From assembly GCF_902703175.1 (NCBI RefSeq), contig NZ_CACRYJ010000014.1, positions 112,739 through 176,738 of the forward strand: a DNA stretch of 64,000 nt. Reading direction: 5' to 3'. Below, piece by piece: positions 9,003-15,959 of this stretch. Under the pieces are notes generated by a model. The model was not told the origin of the DNA, ran no database searches, and worked only from the letters and a program-made list of their open reading frames with translations. Made by a program: the position numbers and the translations under genes. Numbering within the stretch: the first letter of the stretch is position 1; each line of letters opens with the position of its first letter. This DNA comes from Occultella aeris (lineage in GTDB: Bacteria > Actinomycetota > Actinomycetes > Actinomycetales > Beutenbergiaceae).

Positions 9003-9725
9003 TCACCCCGCCAACAGCCAGCGCAGACCGGCGCGCGCCTCGGCGGGGTCCCCGCCGTCGGCGACCGCCCGCAGCGCCTGCCGCCACGCCGCCGCGAGGA
9101 CCGAGGCCGTGGCCTCGGACCGCCCGGGCACCGCCGGCACCAGCGCGGCCGCGATCACGTCGGCGCCGCCGTCGGGCCGCGGCTCCGCCAGTACGCGGGT
9201 CACGCGAAACCGCACCGCCGCGTCGAACGCCACCTCGAGCGCCGTCGCGAGGGCGGATCGGTCCGCCGCCTCGCCCGTACCATCCGCGCCTACCGGACCA
9301 CCGCCGTCGCGCCCGCCGTTCCCGCCCGGCCGACCACCGCCGTCGCGCCCGCCGTTCCCGACCGGCCGACCACCGCGGTCGGGCCCGCCGTTCCCTCCCA
9401 CCGGACCACCACCGTCGGGCGCATCGGCCCGACCGGGCGGGGCCTCGCCGTCGACGCCCTTGCGTCGTGCGCCACCGGCCGCCGCGAGCGTGTCGAGAGC
9501 AGTCTCGATCCGCTCGACCATACGCTTGTCCATCTCGTCGCGGACCACCGTGAACAGGCCGAGCTTGTTGCCGAAGTGGTGATAGAGCGACCCGGTGGTC
9601 ACGCCCGCGGCGCGGGCGACCGCCTGGACGCTCAGCGCCTCGTACCCCTGACGCTGGAGGTGGTCGATCGCCGCGTCCAGCAGTCGCGCCTTCGCGCTGC
9701 CCGGGAGCGGGATCCAGTCCGTCAT
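9003..9725 (-). CDS. TetR-family transcriptional regulator
   Basis: A 240-residue regulator with the TetR helix-turn-helix at residues 10-60 (ALSVQAVARAAGVTTGSLYHHF). Between the DNA-binding and ligand domains is a Gly/Asp/Arg-rich stretch of about 45 residues from an in-frame minisatellite, which is odd for the family. The ATG at 9725 is 6 bases after a TATGGT box on the minus strand, so the mRNA is probably leaderless. It is divergent from a VOC gene, with paired operator-like sites between them, suggesting autoregulation plus control of the VOC gene. Confidence 0.9.
   Translation of the reverse strand: MTDWIPLPGSAKARLLDAAIDHLQRQGYEALSVQAVARAAGVTTGSLYHHFGNKLGLFTVVRDEMDKRMVERIETALDTLAAAGGARRKGVDGEAPPGRADAPDGGGPVGGNGGPDRGGRPVGNGGRDGGGRPGGNGGRDGGGPVGADGTGEAADRSALATALEVAFDAAVRFRVTRVLAEPRPDGGADVIAAALVPAVPGRSEATASVLAAAWRQALRAVADGGDPAEARAGLRWLLAG
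9296..9419. repeat. 36-bp in-frame tandem repeat (about 3.4 copies) in the tetR gene
   Basis: A 36-base unit starting GACCACCGCCGTCGCGCCCG recurs at 9296, 9332 and 9368, with a partial copy at 9404. It encodes a 12-residue Gly-rich repeat in the TetR regulator. Copies differ by a few substitutions only, so the expansion looks fairly recent. Confidence 0.85.
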
Positions 9726-9735
9726 CACGACACCA

Positions 9736-9770
9736 TAATCCATTGACGGACAAACGTAATCCATTTACGG
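9736..9770. promoter_or_regulatory. Operator pair and promoter between the tetR and VOC genes
   Basis: TAATCCATTGACGG (9736-9749) and TAATCCATTTACGG (9757-9770) are direct repeats 21 bases apart, two helical turns. The second is also a dyad, CGTAA-N5-TTACG (9755-9769). TTGACG (9743-9748) and TACGGT (9766-9771), with a 17-base spacer, form a good plus-strand promoter whose start point would be the VOC ATG itself. Both promoter boxes lie inside the repeats, so regulator binding would repress. Confidence 0.75.
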
Positions 9771-9778
9771 TGCTGATC

Positions 9779-10138
9779 ATGGCACTCAAACTCACGATGA
9801 TCTACCAGCCCGTGGCCGATCTCGATCGAGCGGTCACCTTCTACCGGGACACCCTCGGGTGGGACGAGGCGTGGCGGATGGGTGACACCACCGCTGCCTT
9901 CAAGATCCCGGACTCCGAGATCGAGGTGATGCTCGATATCCCCACCGACGACCCGCACGGCCAGTCCGGGTTCTACGAGGTCGCCGACGTGGACGCGTAC
10001 TTCGCCGAGAAGAAGGACTCCGTGGACTTCGTCGTGCAACCGATGGACCTGCCGCCGATCCGGTACGCAGCCTTCAAGGACCCGGACGGCAATGTGTTCC
10101 GGATCTACCACTCCACCGACGAGGCCCCCGAGGGCTGA
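9779..10138 (+). CDS. VOC-superfamily (glyoxalase/bleomycin-resistance-like) protein
   Basis: A 119-residue protein with the paired beta-alpha-beta-beta-beta modules of the vicinal-oxygen-chelate fold: MIYQPVADLDRAVTFYRDTLGW at the start and AAFKDPDGNVFRIY at the end. Such proteins are metal-dependent lyases, dioxygenases or binding proteins. The reaction here is unknown. The ATG is 7 bases after the -10 box and has no ribosome site, so the mRNA is probably leaderless. It is likely repressed by the divergent TetR. Confidence 0.88.
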   Translation: MALKLTMIYQPVADLDRAVTFYRDTLGWDEAWRMGDTTAAFKIPDSEIEVMLDIPTDDPHGQSGFYEVADVDAYFAEKKDSVDFVVQPMDLPPIRYAAFKDPDGNVFRIYHSTDEAPEG

Positions 10139-10139
10139 T

Positions 10140-10158
10140 TCGGGCACGTGGAGCCCGA
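10140..10158 (+). terminator. Weak hairpin after the VOC gene
   Basis: TCGGGC (10140-10145) pairs with GCCCGA (10153-10158) across a 7-base loop, just after the VOC stop codon. The stem is short and no U-tract follows. Confidence 0.3.
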
Positions 10159-10331
10159 TCCGACCCCTATTCACCTGACCGGACCAACCTCCAGCGGCAG
10201 CCACGCCGTAGAAACGGAACCGATAGTCACGGATTCGAATCGAATGGCACAGTCGGGGGTTCCCGTATCACGGAATGAGCGATAAAGTCTCACCGGTTGC
10301 TTGAACACACAACATAAGCAGGGGAACTGCG

Positions 10332-13300
10332 ATGCGCAGCGCCGGGGGCCGCAACGCCATGCTCGACGACCGGATGGGCGACCATCGACTCCTCCCGCGA
10401 CGACGCCTGGTGGCGTTCGGTTCGGTGGCGGTGGCCGCCGTGGCGCTGTCGCTGTCTGGGGCACCGCCGGCGGTCGCCGCGGGCTTCACCTGGTACGTCG
10501 ACCAGGGCGTCGGAGCCGACGCGCCGGACTGTGGCGAGACCGCCGGCGCGGGCGCGTGCGCCACGATCGGTGCGGCGCTGGCGCAGGTCACCGCCGATGA
10601 CGTCGTGGAGATCGCGGCCGGCAGTTACGCCGAGACGCTGACGATCACCACCCCGGTCACGCTGCACGGCGTCAGCGCGGGCGAGGTGGTGCTGACCAAC
10701 CCCGCCGTCGACGACACGGCAACCGTGCTCGTCGATGCCGACGGCGCCGTGACGATCGCCGACCTGACTTTCGTCGCCGAGAACACCAGCGGCGCGGTCA
10801 AGCCGGTGATCCATCTCGCCGGGGACCGGACCGCGACCCTCTCGGGCATCGTCATCAGTGCCGGGCCGTCGGGCCTGATCGGCGCGACCGTTGGCGTGCT
10901 GACGGATGGTGGCAGCACGGTCACCATCGAGGACGCATCCATCAGCGGAACCTTCAACGGCGTCGCGGCCGGCGGCCTCTCGACAGAGCCCGGGGACCCG
11001 GCGCCGGCCACCGTGTCGATCAGCGGATCCACCATCGCTGCCACCGGCACGGGGGTCGGTCTGCTGGCGGGCGAGGCGACGATCACCGGTGGATCGGTGT
11101 CCGGCACCCTCGGTGCCGGACTCACCGGCTACACCAGCGGTGCGGTGTTCGACGTGACCGGTACGTCGATCACCGACAGCGGTGCGCCCGAGGGCGGGAC
11201 GTTTCGTGGTGGCGTGGTGCTCTACCAGGGCGGCACGTTCCTCGGCGAGGACGTCACGATCTCGGGCAACGACAACGGCCTGATGCTGCCCGAGGGCGGC
11301 ACCGTCACGTTGACCGACAGCGCCGTGACCGGCAACCTCGGCGAGGAGTCGGGTCAGGGGATCTTCGGCCGGGCAGGTGAGTCGGCGGGCGGCGATCCCA
11401 TCCCGCTCACCGTCTCGCTCACCGGGACCGAGGTCTCCGGCAATGGGGTCGGGCTGACCCTGGAGGGCGCTCAGACGCAGATCAGCGACAGCACCATCGC
11501 CGACAACCTCGCCGGGATCTCTTCCACAGCCGGGGAAGCCGGAGCGAGCTTGGAACTCACCGACAGCGTCGTGACGGGCAACGCCCCCGTCGACATCGGC
11601 GCGCCGGGCTCGATGGTCCCGGCAGGCGTGTTCATCGGGGGTCCTGTCGATGCCGTCGTGACCAACACCGAGATCAGCGCCAACCTGATCGGGATGTACG
11701 TGACCGCTGCCGACGTCACGGTGACCGGCGGCGAGGTGTCCGACAACGACTGGGCCGGGATCTTCGCGGCTGAGGAGCCTTACGCGACGCTGAGGACCAC
11801 GGTGGACGTGACGGGCACGTCGATCACCGGGAACGGTCTGAACAACGGTGGCGCAGTTTACGGTTTCGGGGGCATCGCCATCCGATTCGCTGCGACCGTC
11901 ACCGGGAGCGATCTGACGATCGCCGGCAACTCCGTCGGCGCCATGGTGCAGGGCGGTGCGCTCTCACTCACGGACAGCACGATCACGGACAGCGTGAGGA
12001 CGCCGTTCGACAATCCCGCCGGGGTGCCGTTCACGGGCCACGGCATCCTTGCGACCGAGGCCGGCGCGTTCTGGCCCGGGGACGTCCAACTGGTCCGTAC
12101 CGAGGTCTCCGGCAACGAGTCCAACGGCCTCCTGTTGAGTTATCGGGCCGGCGGCCTCATCCAGGCAAGCACCGTCGCCGGCAACGGTGGCGCCGGCATC
12201 GGCTGGGGGATCGGCGAACTGACCGACGAGTACCCCGTGGAGCCGCTGCTGCTCGCCGGCAGCACGGTCGCGCAGAATGCCGAGGGGGTGCTCGCCCTGG
12301 GCGAGGACGCCGAGGTGACCGTGATCGGGTCGATCGTGGATAGCCCCGACGGCGTACCCGTCTGTACCGGTGAGACGTCCAGTCTGACCGACGCCGGCTT
12401 CAACCTCGCCTCCGACGACACGTGCGCGCTCGACGCCGGCACAATCGTCGGGGACCCACTGCTCGACGCCCTCGGCGACAACGGCGGCCCGTCGCGCACC
12501 GCGCTCCCGGGACCGACGAGCCCGGCGGTGAACCTGGTCCCCACCGGCACCTCGGTGCCTTGGGGCGCGGCCACGATCGACCTGTGCCCCGGCCAGTTCG
12601 ATCAGCGCGGCGGGGGATTCCCCCGACTCGTGGGTGACGCATGTGACGCCGGAGCGGTCGAACGCTCCGGCGGGGTGGTCACCGTGACCGCGAGCGACGC
12701 GACCACCTACGAGGGCGCGTTCGAGCCGGAGGTGACCGCCGACTACACCGGCTTCGTGGCCGGCGACACCGTCGACGACCTGGACACGCTGCCCACGTGC
12801 GGCTACGACATCGCGGCGGGCACCACGTTCTGCAGCGGCGGCGCGGATGACTTCTACACGTTCGTGTACGTCGACGGCACCCTGACCGTGCTCGACCCGC
12901 TGGTGATCGTGACCGACTCGCTGCCGGACGCAGAGGTCGGCGAGGAGTACTCGGTCACGCTCGAGGCGACCGGCGGCAACGGCGGCCCCTACACCTGGGG
13001 CGTGTTCGACGGAGACCTTCCGGCCGGTCTCGAGCTCGACACCGAGTCAGGTGAGATCTCGGGAACTCCCGAGGTCGCCGGCGACGTGACGTTCACGGTG
13101 TTCGTGGGCGACCCCATCACGAAGGTGTTCACGATCAGCGTGGCGGCCGCACCCACCGCGCCGACGGACCCGCCGACCACCGCACCGACCGACCCGCCGA
13201 GCAGCCCCGACCCGAACGTGCTGCCGACCGACGCGGGTGCACCGCCGAGCGGCGCCGGCCAGAGCCTGCCGGACACCGGATCGGACGCGCTGCCCGCCCT

Positions 13301-13385
13301 GGCTGCCAGTGTGGCGATGCTGCTCCTCGGAACCGCCGCGCTGCTCCTGCGCCGACGCCAACAGCACCAGCGATCGGGCTCCTGA
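10332..13385 (+). CDS. LPXTG-anchored surface protein with right-handed beta-helix
   Basis: A 1017-residue cell-wall protein. A basic start and hydrophobic signal sequence cover about residues 20-54 (cleavage near AVAA). A long right-handed parallel beta-helix rich in S-x-I-T/G-N turns runs to about 690. It is followed by a choice-of-anchor Q-like segment (DNGGPSRTALPG...CDAGAVE), an MBG-like domain near 780-855 and a putative Ig (He_PIG) domain near 858-940. A Pro/Thr linker leads to the sortase signal LPDTG near 979, a hydrophobic helix and an RRRQQHQR tail. GGGG at 10321-10324 precedes the ATG. Probably adhesion or glycan binding. Confidence 0.9.
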   Translation: MRSAGGRNAMLDDRMGDHRLLPRRRLVAFGSVAVAAVALSLSGAPPAVAAGFTWYVDQGVGADAPDCGETAGAGACATIGAALAQVTADDVVEIAAGSYAETLTITTPVTLHGVSAGEVVLTNPAVDDTATVLVDADGAVTIADLTFVAENTSGAVKPVIHLAGDRTATLSGIVISAGPSGLIGATVGVLTDGGSTVTIEDASISGTFNGVAAGGLSTEPGDPAPATVSISGSTIAATGTGVGLLAGEATITGGSVSGTLGAGLTGYTSGAVFDVTGTSITDSGAPEGGTFRGGVVLYQGGTFLGEDVTISGNDNGLMLPEGGTVTLTDSAVTGNLGEESGQGIFGRAGESAGGDPIPLTVSLTGTEVSGNGVGLTLEGAQTQISDSTIADNLAGISSTAGEAGASLELTDSVVTGNAPVDIGAPGSMVPAGVFIGGPVDAVVTNTEISANLIGMYVTAADVTVTGGEVSDNDWAGIFAAEEPYATLRTTVDVTGTSITGNGLNNGGAVYGFGGIAIRFAATVTGSDLTIAGNSVGAMVQGGALSLTDSTITDSVRTPFDNPAGVPFTGHGILATEAGAFWPGDVQLVRTEVSGNESNGLLLSYRAGGLIQASTVAGNGGAGIGWGIGELTDEYPVEPLLLAGSTVAQNAEGVLALGEDAEVTVIGSIVDSPDGVPVCTGETSSLTDAGFNLASDDTCALDAGTIVGDPLLDALGDNGGPSRTALPGPTSPAVNLVPTGTSVPWGAATIDLCPGQFDQRGGGFPRLVGDACDAGAVERSGGVVTVTASDATTYEGAFEPEVTADYTGFVAGDTVDDLDTLPTCGYDIAAGTTFCSGGADDFYTFVYVDGTLTVLDPLVIVTDSLPDAEVGEEYSVTLEATGGNGGPYTWGVFDGDLPAGLELDTESGEISGTPEVAGDVTFTVFVGDPITKVFTISVAAAPTAPTDPPTTAPTDPPSSPDPNVLPTDAGAPPSGAGQSLPDTGSDALPALAASVAMLLLGTAALLLRRRQQHQRSGS

Positions 13386-13716
13386 CGACCGTCGACCGGG
13401 TGCCGGGGCTCGCCATGACCGGCACCATCGCCGTCGGGCTTGCCGGGCCCGCCGGACGGTTCCTGCCACTCGGGGTCACGTCCGCCGTGGTCAGCCTCCG
13501 GAGGCGCCGCGTCACCTCACGTATCGAGCCCCCTGCCGGACCGGCCACGAGACCGTGACGCAGGCGCGCTGCGGACAGCAGCGCGATCAGTGGACAGGGA
13601 CTGCTCTGGCGGTACACGTTCGACCGTCGACTGCGACCTCGATCGTCACCCGGAGGCCGATCGCCGCTCAGGTGCGCGGCTCACGCCTCGTCGGCACCCT
13701 CCAGGCGCTCGGTCGG
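13386..13716. other. 331-bp convergent gap with an orphan sorting-signal-like frame
   Basis: This gap lies between the LPDTG gene and the deaminase-like gene, which converge. It contains a 47-codon plus-strand frame with a sortase-like tail, listed separately. Nothing else is recognisable from 13559 to 13716, and no convincing terminator is present. Confidence 0.6.
13415..13558 (+). pseudogene. Possible remnant or small ORF with LAMTG sorting-signal-like tail
   Basis: From the ATG at 13415 (or GTG at 13400) an out-of-frame reading gives LAMTG directly followed by about 22 mostly hydrophobic residues and RRRR, ending with TGA at 13556-13558. LAxTG is the motif recognised by class E sortases in high-GC actinobacteria. 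It sits 30 bases after the stop of the LPDTG surface gene, in another frame. It could be the tail of a decayed second anchored protein or an alternative C-terminus reached by frameshift. No domain precedes the motif, so a chance frame is not excluded. Confidence 0.35.
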
Positions 13717-14478
13717 CTACGCGTCGGACAGCAAGGACGCAGCTGGGCGGTCAAGGAACCAGTGGACGGCCGGGTGCACCTGCAGGGCGCTGGCGGGACA
13801 GCCGACACTCACCGGGCCCTGCAGGGCCTGGGCAACGGCGGCGGCCTTGTGCGAACCGAGCACGGTCGAAACCATCGTGCGCGCACTCATCAGAACCGGG
13901 ACGGTCAGGGTCACGGCGGATGACGGAACTGCCGCAAGGTCCGCGAACAGCCCTTCGTCGACCTGCTGTTGCCGCGAGGCGAGGTCCAACTCCACCAGGC
14001 GCAGTGCGTCCGGATCGTCGAACGCGGCGGCATCCGGTTCGTTGAAGGCGACGTGGCCGTTGACTCCGACCCCGAGGCACGTGACGTCGAGCCGGGCGCC
14101 GGCGATCAGGGCCGCGTACCGTAGGACCTCCGCCTTCACGTCGCCGTCCGTGCGCAGGCGGGAGAAGCCGGCGAGCGCAGCGTCGGGCAGTCGGTCCTCG
14201 AGCCACCGGCCGAACGACTGCGGCGCGTCCGGTGAGATACCGACATATTCGTCCATGTGCAGGGACCGGACGTTGGACCAGTCGATGCGCGGATCCCGTG
14301 CCAGGTGCGCGAGCATCGCCTCCTGGGAGGGCGCGCTCGCGAAGAGCACGTGGGCGGTGCCTCGAGCCTCGATCCCGGCGATGATCGCGGTCGCCGCCAC
14401 CAGGGCGGCCTCGGCCGCGACCTCATCCACCCTGGACCCGACCCCAATCCTGGACTGCTGCACACCGGTCTCCGTCAT
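13717..14478 (-). CDS. Glucosamine-6-phosphate deaminase / 6-phosphogluconolactonase-family protein
   Basis: A 253-residue NagB/SugarP-isomerase-fold protein that likely acts on a phosphorylated (amino) sugar. NagB-type motifs are LHMDEYVG near residue 76 and the phosphate-binding GVGVNGHVAFNEP near 136. The ATG at 14478 has AAGGGTGAG upstream. A near-perfect LacI-type operator lies 21-36 bases upstream of the start, and the LacI gene is next on the same strand, so it is probably controlled by it. True glucosamine-6-phosphate activity is likely but not certain. Confidence 0.82.
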   Translation of the reverse strand: MTETGVQQSRIGVGSRVDEVAAEAALVAATAIIAGIEARGTAHVLFASAPSQEAMLAHLARDPRIDWSNVRSLHMDEYVGISPDAPQSFGRWLEDRLPDAALAGFSRLRTDGDVKAEVLRYAALIAGARLDVTCLGVGVNGHVAFNEPDAAAFDDPDALRLVELDLASRQQQVDEGLFADLAAVPSSAVTLTVPVLMSARTMVSTVLGSHKAAAVAQALQGPVSVGCPASALQVHPAVHWFLDRPAASLLSDA

Positions 14479-14498
14479 GACACTCACCCTTGTAGCGT

Positions 14499-14514
14499 TT
14501 GCAATCGGTTGCAA
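14499..14514. promoter_or_regulatory. LacI-type operator upstream of the deaminase gene
   Basis: TTGCAATCGGTTGCAA is a 16-base dyad with perfect TTGCAA arms and a CG-containing centre, typical of LacI/GalR-family sites. Its reverse complement matches the site at 49426-49440 in 15 of 15 shared bases. The neighbouring LacI regulator is the obvious candidate binder. Confidence 0.75.
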
Positions 14515-14596
14515 GTGACAGTAGCCGGGACGCGCCTCAGGGTCAATCCTCGACGGCGCAGAGCCGGCCGGCGCCGGCCCCGAAAGGCGGCGACGG

Positions 14597-15583
14597 TCAG
14601 CGCACCGGTGCCGTCGACCCCCGCACGGTCAGTGATCCGGCGACCTTCACGTTCGCGGGCCGTGGGCCGCGAGCGATCACCTCACCGAGGAGCTCGACGG
14701 CGTGTCGACCGAGATCCTCGAACGGTGCCGTGACGGTGGTCAGCGGCGGGGTGAGCGTTCGAGCCAGGAGGACGTCGTCACATCCCACGATGCTGCGGTC
14801 GGCCGGGACCGCGATCCCCCGCTCGGCGAGTCCGGCGATCACGCCGCACGCCATGAAGTCGTCGAAGGCGAGGATCCCCGTCGCACCCGACTCGAGGATG
14901 TCCGGGACGGCGTCACGACCGGACTCGAACACTGCCTCGAACGGTCCGAGCTCGAACACCTGCACGTCGGCCGGTGCCAACTTCGCCCAGGTCCGGATCG
15001 CCGCCGTGCGCCGCTGCGCCGCCCAGGACGCGGCCGGGCCGCGAAGCAGGACCAGGCGCCGGTGACCCAGTTCGACGAGGTGGTCGGCGGCGCCCCGCAG
15101 CGCCTCCGAGTTGTCACACACCACCGAGGACAGGCCGGCCGCAGTCCTGTTCACCAGGACCGCGGGGGTGGCGCCGATCGCAGCCTTGAGGTCCGCCGTG
15201 GGCAGCCGCGAGGACGCGACGATCAGGCCGTCCACCTGCGGGCTCAGTCGCTGCACGAGGCCAGGATCCTCCGGGCCGACTGCCGCGGCGTCGACCAGCA
15301 GCACCGACGCATCGATCCCCGCCGCGGCGTGCTCGATGGATCGCACGAGCGGCGGGAAGAACGGGTTCGTGATGTCCAGGACCACGAGCCCGATCAGTCC
15401 GGTTCGGCCGGTGGCGAGCCCGCGGGCCGCGCGGTTGGGAGCGTAACCACGAGCCGCAGCAGTTGCGAGGATTCGTTCCCGGACATCGTCCTTGACCAGG
15501 TCGGGCCGGGAGAACGCTCGGGAGACCGTCGAGCCGGAGATGCCGAGTTCGGCCGCGAGCGAGTAGATGGTGGCTGCCTTCAC
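14597..15583 (-). CDS. LacI-family transcriptional regulator
   Basis: A 328-residue repressor. An N-terminal LacI helix-turn-helix (IYSLAAELGISGSTVSRAF) and hinge (YAPNRAARGLATGRTGLIG) lead into a periplasmic-binding-protein-like effector domain beginning LVVLDITNPFFPPLVRSIE. The GTG at 15583 follows GGAGGG and gives the standard length, although the frame is open further upstream. It probably controls the deaminase gene downstream and, through a matching operator, the Gfo/Idh cluster at 49 kb. The effector is presumably a sugar or sugar phosphate. Confidence 0.93.
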   Translation of the reverse strand: MKAATIYSLAAELGISGSTVSRAFSRPDLVKDDVRERILATAAARGYAPNRAARGLATGRTGLIGLVVLDITNPFFPPLVRSIEHAAAGIDASVLLVDAAAVGPEDPGLVQRLSPQVDGLIVASSRLPTADLKAAIGATPAVLVNRTAAGLSSVVCDNSEALRGAADHLVELGHRRLVLLRGPAASWAAQRRTAAIRTWAKLAPADVQVFELGPFEAVFESGRDAVPDILESGATGILAFDDFMACGVIAGLAERGIAVPADRSIVGCDDVLLARTLTPPLTTVTAPFEDLGRHAVELLGEVIARGPRPANVKVAGSLTVRGSTAPVR

Positions 15584-15959
15584 GAGTCCCTCCGACCGTT
15601 CTTTGCGGGTACCGTCCGGACCGATGCGCCATCCCGCCCACGACTGCCCTCGGACGTCTCCCGCAGCTGCATACTCCGCGCACGCCAGGTCGACTGGTGG
15701 CGACTGCCCCATCATGACGCACAACGCGTCCCCCCGATGCCGGTGAGGCGTCTCGCAGCGCACCACCACAAAGTTTCGCCAGATCCGGCTCGGGCCACCT
15801 GGCCCGAGGTTCCCGGCCGCCCGGAGCCTGCGTCCCGCGCTCTCGAGACCTCGCTCCCGGGGGCGACCTATGCCGTCGGGCACTGAACCGTGGAGCCACG
15901 GCAGCGTGGCCCGACACCCGGGATGAACGACCGGTTCACCGCTCCTCAGGGCTCCTACG
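15584..15959. other. 376-bp gap upstream of lacI
   Basis: This lies between the lacI start and the end of the first DUF4838 gene. It should hold the lacI promoter. I see no copy of the LacI operator or of the GACCTAGGTC motif and no convincing gene. Confidence 0.5.

Noticed and set aside
7712..9419. Tandem repeats considered as a CRISPR array
   Set aside because: Units are contiguous without spacers, lie in coding frames, and no cas genes are present.
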